Part shown: positions 23,502 to 31,923 of the stretch, piece by piece
How positions within the stretch are numbered: the first letter of the stretch is position 1
How the letters are laid out: each line of letters begins with the position of its first letter
NCBI GenBank assembly: GCA_021768245.1
Contig: JAETNO010000004.1
Coordinates: forward strand, 186,001 to 250,000
DNA: 64,000 nt
Direction of reading: 5' to 3'
From: Bacteroidaceae bacterium
GTDB taxonomy: Bacteria > Bacteroidota > Bacteroidia > Bacteroidales > Muribaculaceae
The notes under the pieces: model-generated
Databases searched by the model: none
Seen by the model: the letters and a program-made list of their open reading frames with translations, nothing else
What the model was told of the DNA's origin: nothing
Translations under genes and position numbers: made by a program

Positions 23502-26411
23502 ATGAAGAAATTTATACCGATACTGATGATATTATGCGCCCTGGCAGCGGGCGCGGCACCGAGGTCGTCGAAAGGACGGAAGACCAAAAAGGCGAAAACC
23601 ACAAAGGTGGTGAGAGCTCCGAGCGTGCCCCGACCGCCGCGAGAACCGTTCGTGACACGCGTAGACGCTCCGACAGTGAAAAACGGGCTTGCAGGAAAAA
23701 ACATCGCGCTATGGCAAAGCCACGGACGCTATTTTGACCAAAAGGAGGACCGCTGGAAATGGCAGAGGGCACGACTGATGGGTACGGTAGAAGACCTTTA
23801 CCCACAGGCCTATGTGCTCCCCTATCTGATACCGATGCTCGAAAACGCGGGAGCCTATGTGCTGACCCCGCGTGAACGCGACGTGAGCACCCGGGAGGTG
23901 ATAGTCGACATGGACGGAGGATTCGCCCAAAATGGCTATGAAGAGAAAAACGGCTCCCAGAAATGGAAAACGGCCACAGGAGTAAGCGGCTTCGGCTACA
24001 AAAGCCGGACTCTGACAGGGACAAGCAATCCTTTCCGGCAGGGAACGGTGCGCGAAGTGAAGACCGTCAAGGATAAAAAGAAAGCATCATCGGCGACATG
24101 GTATGCCGACTTCCCCGAAGCAGGCACATATGCACTCTATATCAGCTATGCCTCGCTGCCCAACAGCGCACGCGACGCCCGCTACATCGTCAACTCCCTC
24201 GCCGGAAGCGAGGAATTCGAGGTCAACCAGCGTGTCGGAGGGGGTACATGGGTCTACCTCGGCTCTTTCCCTTTCGCAGCCGGGAAGAGCAAGCAGCCCA
24301 CGGTTGAACTCCTCAACGTATCGTCGGAAGACGGGAAAAGCATCACAGCCGACGCCGTGAAAATCGGAGGCGGCATGGGCAATGTGGAGAGAATGGCACC
24401 CGGAGGGGAAGCCTCGGTAAGCGGCTATCCGCGATTCACGGAAGGCGCGCGCTACTGGCTGCAATGGGCGGGAGTACCCGCGAGAGTCTACAGCGTGACC
24501 GACGGACAGAACGACTATGAGGATGATTATAAAAGCCGGGGACTTTGGGTGAACTACCTTGCAGGAGGTTCATCGCAGCTTCCGGGAGAAAAAGGGCTCG
24601 GCATCCCCATAGACCTCTCTTTCGCCTTCCACACCGATGCAGGCACCACTTCCGACCCGTCGACGACGGTAGGGACAATGCCGATTATCTACACCAAAGG
24701 GCCACGCCTCGGAAGCGGAGAAGCGCGCTTCACCAACGAACGCTATGCCAATATTGTGACCGACCAGATTGTCGGCGACATCCAGCGGCTCTACGAACCG
24801 ACATGGAACCGGCGCAAGATGCGCAACCGTCCGTATCACGAGGCGATGGAACCCCAGGTCCCGGCAATGCTTATAGAGCTACTCAGCCATCAGAACTACG
24901 CGGACATGCGCTACGGCCTCGACCCGACATTCCGCTTCACCGTCAGCCGCGCCATCTATAAGGGTATGCTCAAATACCTCCATGAAAAAGACGGCGTCCC
25001 CTACATAGTACAGCCTCTGCCGGTCAGCAATTTCCGTATCGCGGGGACCGGAGGGGAATATCTGCTCACATGGAGCGGAGTGGACGACCCTCTTGAACCG
25101 ACAGCAAAACCGACTTATTATATAGTGTATGAACGCGTTGACAACGGAGCTTTCACGGAACTCGCCGTGGTCGACGACCCGCAGATTACCGTCAAGATTC
25201 CCGACAGCCGCATCTACAGCTATAAGATTGTCGCAGCCAACGACGGAGGACTGAGTTTCCCCTCGGAAATACTTGCGCTGTGCGACATTCCCGGAGACAA
25301 ACCGCAGGTGACGGTGGTCAACGGATTCACCCGCATCTCAGGCCCCGACGAAATCTATGCCGAAGGGAGGGTCGGCTTCGACTATGAAGAAGACCACGGA
25401 GTGCCATACTACGGCGACATCCACTTCACCGGATTCCAGACGGAGTTCAGACCCGGAGTGGAATGGAAAACGAACGACGCTCCCGGTCACGGGGCAAGCC
25501 ATGCCACACATGAGACAGAGGTGTTCGCAGGCAATACCTTTGACTTCGTCTATATCCACGGACGTTCAATCCGTGCCGCAGGCTATCCTTTCATATCATG
25601 TGGAGTCGACGCCTTCGTCAACAACATGCCCGAGACGGGGATTGTAGACCTTATACTCGGAAAGCAGAAAGAGATTACGGTAGGCACATCGCAGGAACGC
25701 AAATTCAAACCGTTCACCGCCGAACTCCGCCGACGTCTGACAGAATTCTGTGATGCCGGGGGCTGTCTTTTCGTCTCGGGAAGCTACATCGGCAGCGATC
25801 TCTTCGACAATCCGATGAGCGACGGCAGCACGCGCATGTCAGACAGCAATTTCGGCCACTCCACTCTCGGCATCGACTGGAATCAGGCTAAAGCCACCAT
25901 AACCGGCAAAGTGCGCGAAGTGAAATCAAAATACAAGGAGTTCAAGGCGGGACGCTCGTTCACGTTCCGACAGAGCCTTAATGCGGACTGCTATGCAGTA
26001 GAATCGCCGGAATCGTTCGCTCCAATCGACAGTTCGTGTGGCACCGCGATACTCCGCTACACGGAAAACGATTATATCGCCGGTGTCGCCTTTGACCCCG
26101 GCAGCCACCGTGCGGTCACTCTCGGCTTCCCCTTCGAAACCATCACAGGAGAATTCGAAAGGGACGAGCTGATGGGCCAGATACTCGACTTCTTCACCGC
26201 TCCCGAGGGGAGCCATCCCGGAGCCAAAGCGAAGATAATCCCTGAGACCATAATCGGGCAGGAAGCGAGAAACTCTACAGTGCCGCGCGGAAACGGCAAC
26301 CGCAACCTGAATCCAAGGGAAGGCCTGCGCCGTCAGGAAGCCCGCGAGGAGAACTCAGACAAGGAACGCCGCCGACGCAAGGGCGAGACACCCGACCGCG
26401 GACTGACATAA
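23502..26411 (+). CDS. Secreted N-acetylmuramoyl-L-alanine amidase-like protein with golvesin-type insert (often labelled xanthan lyase)
   Basis: 969 residues with a signal peptide (about 1-18) and a basic low-complexity stretch. The Amidase_3-like fold is split: IALWQSHGRYF and VEDLY near 70-105 could give the first two Zn ligands, and FAFHTDAGTT (about 375) and MLIELLSHQNYADM (about 450) give the third ligand and catalytic Glu. Between them, about 190-315, lies a golvesin C-terminal-like beta domain (ATWYADFPEAGTYALYISY). A fibronectin type III-like domain (about 510-600) and a flavodoxin/GATase-like C-terminal domain (about 645-900) follow. It likely trims peptide stems from cell-wall glycan outside the cytoplasm. 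An AGGAGG lies upstream of the ATG, unusual for this phylum. First gene of the cluster. Confidence 0.75.
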   Translation: MKKFIPILMILCALAAGAAPRSSKGRKTKKAKTTKVVRAPSVPRPPREPFVTRVDAPTVKNGLAGKNIALWQSHGRYFDQKEDRWKWQRARLMGTVEDLYPQAYVLPYLIPMLENAGAYVLTPRERDVSTREVIVDMDGGFAQNGYEEKNGSQKWKTATGVSGFGYKSRTLTGTSNPFRQGTVREVKTVKDKKKASSATWYADFPEAGTYALYISYASLPNSARDARYIVNSLAGSEEFEVNQRVGGGTWVYLGSFPFAAGKSKQPTVELLNVSSEDGKSITADAVKIGGGMGNVERMAPGGEASVSGYPRFTEGARYWLQWAGVPARVYSVTDGQNDYEDDYKSRGLWVNYLAGGSSQLPGEKGLGIPIDLSFAFHTDAGTTSDPSTTVGTMPIIYTKGPRLGSGEARFTNERYANIVTDQIVGDIQRLYEPTWNRRKMRNRPYHEAMEPQVPAMLIELLSHQNYADMRYGLDPTFRFTVSRAIYKGMLKYLHEKDGVPYIVQPLPVSNFRIAGTGGEYLLTWSGVDDPLEPTAKPTYYIVYERVDNGAFTELAVVDDPQITVKIPDSRIYSYKIVAANDGGLSFPSEILALCDIPGDKPQVTVVNGFTRISGPDEIYAEGRVGFDYEEDHGVPYYGDIHFTGFQTEFRPGVEWKTNDAPGHGASHATHETEVFAGNTFDFVYIHGRSIRAAGYPFISCGVDAFVNNMPETGIVDLILGKQKEITVGTSQERKFKPFTAELRRRLTEFCDAGGCLFVSGSYIGSDLFDNPMSDGSTRMSDSNFGHSTLGIDWNQAKATITGKVREVKSKYKEFKAGRSFTFRQSLNADCYAVESPESFAPIDSSCGTAILRYTENDYIAGVAFDPGSHRAVTLGFPFETITGEFERDELMGQILDFFTAPEGSHPGAKAKIIPETIIGQEARNSTVPRGNGNRNLNPREGLRRQEAREENSDKERRRRKGETPDRGLT

Positions 26412-26463
26412 GCAATAGACCAAGAGAACTTTAATAAGCCATAAACATATCATATCTCAAACG

Positions 26464-27804
26464 ATGGAAACAGCCAAGAAACACTCACGCCTGTCGACCG
26501 AGGCCATGCGGACATTAGCCGCCGGGGCCTCGGGGGAGACGACAATTATAAGTCTCTCAGACGAGACCATCAGATTCACCGCGACGGGACGTAAACGCAT
26601 GGAGCAGGTTCTGAATGAGACCGGGGGCGCCATGGTTTACTCCGATTATACCGGCCACTGCCTTATCGATTATCAGGAGGGGGCGCTGCGCGACGATTTT
26701 GATTTCGGACACTGCGTGATGGTCAATAATTCCATGCTCCGCAAGGCGGTAGAAGGGATGGTTGGCGATTACGAGGCGGCAGGATGGTATGACCTGAGGC
26801 TAAGGCTGTCAAGGCTCGGACGCATAATCCACATTCCGGAAGCCCTTTACGAAGTAGCTCCGCATGCGGGCTGCAACAAACCCGAGAGCGGTCCGGGGAG
26901 CGAAGAGCAGTTCGCATATGTCGACCCCCGCAACCGCGAATCTCAAATCGAGATGGAAAAAGCCGTGACAGACCATCTCGGCTCAATAGGCGCGCTTGTC
27001 AACGCTGACAGCTATCCTCCCATTGATTTTGCGTCAGAGAGCTTTGACACAGAGGTGTCGGTTGTGATTCCCGTGCGTAACCGCAGGCTTACGATAGCTG
27101 ACGCCGTCAGAAGTGCCCTCGCCCAACAGGCGGGATTCCGATTCAACGTAATCGTGGTCGATAACCGCAGCGACGACGGAACCTCCGGTATACTTGCCGA
27201 AATTGCCTCGCGTGAACCACGACTCCACGTAATAGACCTGAAAAACATGGACGGCCCGGCTCCGGGAATCGGAGGCTGCTGGAACATTGCCGTCAACTCC
27301 GAACATTGCGGAAGGTTTGCAGTGCAGCTCGACAGCGATGATGTCTACAGTCGCCCTGACACACTCGAACTGATTGTAAGGAAATTCTATGAAGAGCGGT
27401 GTGCGATGGTGGTAGGCTCATATATGCTTACGGATTTCGATGGCAATCCACTGCCACCGGGGTTGATTGACCACAAGGAGTGGACCGACCAAAACGGGGC
27501 AAACAACGCACTTCGCATTAACGGACTCGGGGCTCCGAGAGCGTTTTTCACGCCGATAGCCCGCAAAATATCATTCCCCGACGTGAGCTATGGCGAGGAC
27601 TATGCCATGGGGCTTGCCGTCAGCAGGCATTTCAGAATAAGCAGGATATATGAGCCTCTGTATTCATGCCGGCGTTGGGAGGGGAACTCGGACCATGCCC
27701 TGAGCGAGGAGCGCATCAACCGCAACAACAGTTATAAAGACCGCGTGCGCACTATCGAACTGCTCGCCCGCATAGAAATGAACAAGACATCAGGAAAGGC
27801 ATGA
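26464..27804 (+). CDS. Glycosyltransferase family 2 protein with a second, degenerate GT2-like half
   Basis: 446 residues, no signal peptide. The C-terminal half (about 195-420) is a full GT-A domain: VSVVIPVRNRRLTIADAVRSAL, NVIVVDNRSDDGT, the metal-binding AVQLDSDDVY (DSDD) and a GEDYAMGL catalytic-base region. The N-terminal half (about 40-165) looks like the back part of another GT2 domain (YSDYTGHCLIDYQEGALRDD, then DLRLRLSRLGRIIHIPEALY) without its nucleotide-binding start. The sugar is unknown. It ends with an ATGA overlap onto the DUF4922 gene, so the two products probably act together. Confidence 0.85.
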   Translation: METAKKHSRLSTEAMRTLAAGASGETTIISLSDETIRFTATGRKRMEQVLNETGGAMVYSDYTGHCLIDYQEGALRDDFDFGHCVMVNNSMLRKAVEGMVGDYEAAGWYDLRLRLSRLGRIIHIPEALYEVAPHAGCNKPESGPGSEEQFAYVDPRNRESQIEMEKAVTDHLGSIGALVNADSYPPIDFASESFDTEVSVVIPVRNRRLTIADAVRSALAQQAGFRFNVIVVDNRSDDGTSGILAEIASREPRLHVIDLKNMDGPAPGIGGCWNIAVNSEHCGRFAVQLDSDDVYSRPDTLELIVRKFYEERCAMVVGSYMLTDFDGNPLPPGLIDHKEWTDQNGANNALRINGLGAPRAFFTPIARKISFPDVSYGEDYAMGLAVSRHFRISRIYEPLYSCRRWEGNSDHALSEERINRNNSYKDRVRTIELLARIEMNKTSGKA

Positions 27805-28790
27805 CACTTAAGCACGACAATAAGGCCCGGGGCTTTGACATGCCTGAAAGGATTGAAACACTTTTCGGCTTGCAACTGCGCGAGTGGCCCCTCTTCTCTG
27901 AAAACTATGACCATTGCGCGGAGACGCTTAAGGAGGAGGTTGAACTGACCGCAGACATGGTCCCCTGCAGTTGGCGCATACACAAAATGCTCCTGAACCA
28001 CAGAAAAAATTCCTTAGCAGCGAACATCGATTCAAAGGCAATAGCGGAGCGCAAATGTTTTCTCTGCGCCGACAACAGGCCGGAGGAACAGGATAGTATC
28101 CGCTGGCGCGACTACGAAATCCTTGTCAACCCCTATCCCATTGCCGACAACCATCTGACCATAGCCCACACCGAGCATACGCCTCAGCGTATCATCGGGC
28201 ACATCCGCGATATGGCAGCCTTGACGAGGATAGTGCCGACCTCATGCGTGTTCTACAACGGGCCGAAATGCGGAGCCTCAGCTCCTGACCATATGCACTT
28301 CCAGTCTTTTGCCGAGTCATTCTCGACAAATATATGGATGTCTCCGGCATTACTGACGGAAATAGCCCAAACTGGGGCGGCCCACCTATATATCCCGACA
28401 GAAGACAACAGCATATTTCCATATTTCATAATCGATTCAGGCAAGGACAAGGACCTTGAGGCGATGTTCAATAAAGTCTATGCCGCCCTTCCGCCGTCGG
28501 AGCCTGAGCCGATGATGAACATTGTGATGTTCAAGAACGGGAGCAAGACACGCACATTAATCGTACCCCGCAAGGCACACCGTCCGTCATTCTACGGCGA
28601 CGGCGAGGGGCAGATGCTTGTCAGCCCGGCGTCGGTCGAAATGCTCGGCACATTCGTGACCTCCCGTAAGGATGATTTCGAAAGGCTCGATATCCCGACC
28701 GTAGAGCGAATCTATAGGGAAGTATGCCTCTCCGAAGAAGAGTTCGAAAATATAGTTGAAAAAATAAACGAACAGACAACAGTCCATTAA
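27801..28790 (+). CDS. DUF4922 protein, HIT/GalT-like nucleotidyltransferase or phosphorylase
   Basis: 329 residues, cytoplasmic. The family resembles the GalT branch of the HIT superfamily and plant GDP-L-galactose phosphorylases. A FLCADNRP Cys-rich segment (about 88-96) is followed by the active-site region CGASAPDHMHFQ, where the H-x-H-x-Q pattern holds the nucleophilic His. This chemistry moves a nucleotide between a sugar phosphate and phosphate or diphosphate. The start overlaps the GT2 stop (ATGA at 27801-27804), suggesting translational coupling and perhaps supply or recovery of the nucleotide sugar used by the GT2. The exact substrate is unknown. Confidence 0.8.
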   Translation: MTLKHDNKARGFDMPERIETLFGLQLREWPLFSENYDHCAETLKEEVELTADMVPCSWRIHKMLLNHRKNSLAANIDSKAIAERKCFLCADNRPEEQDSIRWRDYEILVNPYPIADNHLTIAHTEHTPQRIIGHIRDMAALTRIVPTSCVFYNGPKCGASAPDHMHFQSFAESFSTNIWMSPALLTEIAQTGAAHLYIPTEDNSIFPYFIIDSGKDKDLEAMFNKVYAALPPSEPEPMMNIVMFKNGSKTRTLIVPRKAHRPSFYGDGEGQMLVSPASVEMLGTFVTSRKDDFERLDIPTVERIYREVCLSEEEFENIVEKINEQTTVH

Positions 28791-28800
28791 TACCTTGACC

Positions 28801-30174
28801 ATGCGACAGGAACCTCAAGTGAAAGTAGGCATATTATCAGCCGGAAGTATCAGTTTCACGCTTACAGGAATATTCACGCTACCGTCGGGAGAAATCACCG
28901 AAGGACGGCAGCTTGCCACGGTAAGTGAATCGGGCCTCGGAGTTCTATGGAACGGAGTGACATATCCGTCACTTGACTTTGAGCCGACATCATATTCAGG
29001 AGATACATTCGAACTTGAAGGCGTCACCATCGGTGTGGATTTCCATTGGGAACGGAAGGAGAACCAGCGTTTCCGCGGAGGCCTGCGCATAATAGCTGAA
29101 AACGGGAAATTGACGGCCATAAACATTGTCAGTATTGAAGACTACCTCGTCAGTGTCATTTCAAGCGAGATGAGTTCCACCTCATCTTTGCCACTATTGC
29201 AGGCCCACGCGGTGATATCGCGGAGCTGGGTCATGTCGATGATTGAACGCTCGGCCAAACCTTTGCCCCTCAATGGAGCGCAGGCAGAACTCCGGGCACT
29301 CAATCCGGGCCCGTCATTAATAAGGTATTGGGACCGCGAAGACCACCTCAATTTTGACGTGTGTGCCGATGACCATTGCCAGCGTTACCAGGGAGTGACG
29401 CGTATAGCCACTTCCATTGCGGCAAGTGCCGTAGCCGACACTCGGGGAGAAGTGCTTACCTATAAAGGCAAGCTTTGCGATGCCCGATTTTCGAAATGTT
29501 GCGGCGGAGTGTTCGAGGTGTTCGAGACATGCTGGGACGACCAACCCCGTCCATACCTTCAGGCTCGACGCGATGGCACCGACCAGTTTGATTTTCCGAA
29601 TCTAAGAGATGAAGACAAGGCGTGCGACTGGATTATGGATTCTCCCGAAGCGTTCTGCAACACTTCCGACAAACGGATTCTATCACAGGTGCTGAACGGC
29701 TATGACCGTGAGACTCCCGATTTTTTCCGTTGGGAGGAGTCTCTCTCTCAGGAAAAGATATCACGTCTGGTCGCATCACGCATAGGCGAAGACCTCGGGG
29801 AAATAATCGACCTCCAACCCCTCACTCGCGGCACCTCCGGGCGTATCCGCGAACTGAAAATCATTGGCACGAAAGGAGAACGCATAATAGGCAAGGAACT
29901 GATGATACGGCGTGCCCTGTCCGAAAGCCATCTTTACAGTTCGGCCTTTACGGTTGAAAAAATATACCCGAAGAATGATACCTACGTAGCCGAAGGACAG
30001 AATCCAACAAACCGGCCGCGAGTCCCTGAAAAGTTTATCCTTCACGGCGCCGGTTGGGGCCATGGCGTAGGGCTTTGCCAGATTGGCGCGGCAATCATGG
30101 GCGAACGGGGCTACAGCTACTCCGAAATCCTCCGCCACTACTACCCCTCCACCGACCTGACAAGGCTATATTGA
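28801..30174 (+). CDS. SpoIID/LytB-domain protein without signal peptide
   Basis: 457 residues from the ATG at 28801 (TTG at 28795 is possible). The SpoIID domain covers about 100-445, with SVISSEMSSTSS holding the Glu that is catalytic in SpoIID, then LLQAHAVISRSW, and near the C-terminus LHGAGWGHGVGLCQIGA. SpoIID proteins are lytic transglycosylases that cut denuded glycan strands, leaving 1,6-anhydroMurNAc. No signal peptide or membrane segment is seen at the start, so unlike SpoIID this one is probably cytoplasmic. It lies 10 bp after the DUF4922 gene. Confidence 0.85.
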   Translation: MRQEPQVKVGILSAGSISFTLTGIFTLPSGEITEGRQLATVSESGLGVLWNGVTYPSLDFEPTSYSGDTFELEGVTIGVDFHWERKENQRFRGGLRIIAENGKLTAINIVSIEDYLVSVISSEMSSTSSLPLLQAHAVISRSWVMSMIERSAKPLPLNGAQAELRALNPGPSLIRYWDREDHLNFDVCADDHCQRYQGVTRIATSIAASAVADTRGEVLTYKGKLCDARFSKCCGGVFEVFETCWDDQPRPYLQARRDGTDQFDFPNLRDEDKACDWIMDSPEAFCNTSDKRILSQVLNGYDRETPDFFRWEESLSQEKISRLVASRIGEDLGEIIDLQPLTRGTSGRIRELKIIGTKGERIIGKELMIRRALSESHLYSSAFTVEKIYPKNDTYVAEGQNPTNRPRVPEKFILHGAGWGHGVGLCQIGAAIMGERGYSYSEILRHYYPSTDLTRLY

Positions 30175-30193
30175 GATAATAACATTATCTCAA
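30171..30193. terminator. AT-rich hairpin at the end of the SpoIID-type gene
   Basis: Perfect 10-bp arms TTGAGATAAT (30171-30180) and ATTATCTCAA (30184-30193) with a 3-nt loop, overlapping the stop codon. There is no T-run, so a terminator role is weak. It marks the left edge of the AT-rich segment. Confidence 0.35.
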
Positions 30194-30287
30194 TATTATA
30201 TCTATTGTCAACGAGCTAAATATCAAATAGGTACTAAGTATACATGCTTAATTTTTATTGTACCATGTATTTATCCAATAAATTTAT

Positions 30288-30295
30288 TAATTTTG
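30288..30295 (+). promoter_or_regulatory. Putative -7 box of the AlbA-type gene
   Basis: TAATTTTG fits TAnnTTTG, 86 bp upstream of the ATG in very AT-rich DNA, so chance matches are more likely here. Confidence 0.4.
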
Positions 30296-30380
30296 CATAA
30301 TATGCAGTATATTATCTACTATAGCCTATTTATTACCTTCTAATCATTCGCTTACTTACCACACAAATAATCGACAAACT

Positions 30381-31820
30381 ATGAATTGGCGAGAAAAAGC
30401 CCTTAATCTTCTGAATGACAGCCTTATTCCTGTACCATCTGAGCTAAATGATTTAGATTGGAAAGCTGGCGTATCAGACAAATCCGATAGATTGGCCCAA
30501 CATATTTCTGCATTCGCCAATCATCCGGGGGGAGGAGTATTGGTTTTTGGCGTGAATAACGACGGCTCACATTTTTCATTAAACGGTTCTGCCATAGAGG
30601 ATATCATAAAAAAGCTTGGGAATATTGCACATAATAATCTTGCAAATCCAATTCAAATTGAACATGCTGTCATGGATTATGAAGGCAGTACCCTTCTATT
30701 TGTATATATTCCTGAACAAACAGAAAAACCTGTACATCTCAGAGGTAAAGATATCTATAATTCATATTATCGCTCCGGGGGACAAACATTAAAAATGTCA
30801 GTAAAACAAGTACAGATTCTTATAGCTCAATGCATGGGAATTAGCTTTGAGGAAAGAGCGGCTAAAGAGAATCTTTCCATAAAAGCATTACTTGATTTAT
30901 TGGATTACCAAACATTCTATAAACTTATAGATAAAAATATCCCAAAGTCTATAGATGCAATTCTTGACAATCTAATTGAATATGGATTTTGTTATGAAAA
31001 AAATGACGAATGGGTTATAACCAATCTTGGTGCCATTCTTTTTAGTAAGGACCTTAAACATTTCACTTCATTGAATGGACGGGAAATTATCGTCAGAATT
31101 TATTCTGGACCAAATAATCGTCAGCTAAAACACGAACAACGAGGTAAATTTGGATATGCTGTTGGGTTTGAAGGCCTAATAAACTATATAATGAGAAATA
31201 CCGGAGAGGAGGTTATTAATGTAAAACGTAAAATCAATCCACAATATCCTGAAATTGCAATTAGAGAGTTTGTTGCAAACGCTCTAATCCATCAAGACTT
31301 TGCGATTGACGGATCTCCAATCACAATTGAAATTTATAGCAACCGTCTCGTTATTACTAATCCGGGTGCAACGCTTAATAACATAAATCGTCTAATAGAC
31401 CTACCTCCTCGTTCCAGAAATGAAAAATTAGCACAAACAATGTTACTTCTACACTTATGTGAACGAAGAGGCAGCGGTGTAGACAGAGCTATTGAAGCGG
31501 TGGAAGCGATGCTACTCCCTCCAGTAAAGTTCCAAAATTTAGAGGATTATACCCGTGTAACCCTTTATCCCCAAAAACCATTAACCGATATGACAAAAAA
31601 GGAGCGGATAGAGGCTTGTTATCAGCATGCATGTTTGATGTGGGAAGATAACAATCCCATTAATAACCAATCTGTAAGAGACCGATTCGGCTTAAATAAA
31701 AATCAAGCGCCTACTGCCACACGGATACTTGCTGATACAATGGAAGCAGGCTTAATTAAGACATCCGACGATGATTTTGTTTCCCGAAAATATTCCATTT
31801 ACGTCCCATTCTATGCTTAA
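30381..31820 (+). CDS. Schlafen AlbA_2 / HATPase_c_4 domain protein, probable acquired regulator
   Basis: 479 residues. An N-terminal AlbA_2 putative nucleic-acid-binding domain (about 15-140: HISAFANHPGGGVLVFGVNN, then DIYNSYYRSGGQTLKMS) is followed by an ATP-binding RecG-like C-terminal module (about 285-385: PEIAIREFVANALIHQDFAI, GSGVDRAIEA) and a winged-helix-like end (about 415-479). Such proteins act as regulators or occur in defence and mobile DNA. The gene is much more AT-rich than its neighbours, with different codon use, and splits the cell-wall cluster between spoIID and the transporter fusion; transfer is likely. It looks intact. Confidence 0.85.
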   Translation: MNWREKALNLLNDSLIPVPSELNDLDWKAGVSDKSDRLAQHISAFANHPGGGVLVFGVNNDGSHFSLNGSAIEDIIKKLGNIAHNNLANPIQIEHAVMDYEGSTLLFVYIPEQTEKPVHLRGKDIYNSYYRSGGQTLKMSVKQVQILIAQCMGISFEERAAKENLSIKALLDLLDYQTFYKLIDKNIPKSIDAILDNLIEYGFCYEKNDEWVITNLGAILFSKDLKHFTSLNGREIIVRIYSGPNNRQLKHEQRGKFGYAVGFEGLINYIMRNTGEEVINVKRKINPQYPEIAIREFVANALIHQDFAIDGSPITIEIYSNRLVITNPGATLNNINRLIDLPPRSRNEKLAQTMLLLHLCERRGSGVDRAIEAVEAMLLPPVKFQNLEDYTRVTLYPQKPLTDMTKKERIEACYQHACLMWEDNNPINNQSVRDRFGLNKNQAPTATRILADTMEAGLIKTSDDDFVSRKYSIYVPFYA

Positions 31821-31923
31821 TCTTATTTTCGCGGCTATCCACAAACAGACATATCTATCTAATAATAAACATGTTTCTTCAACCACGTGTATCCACATTT
31901 AAAAATTTATAGTTTTTGTAGGT

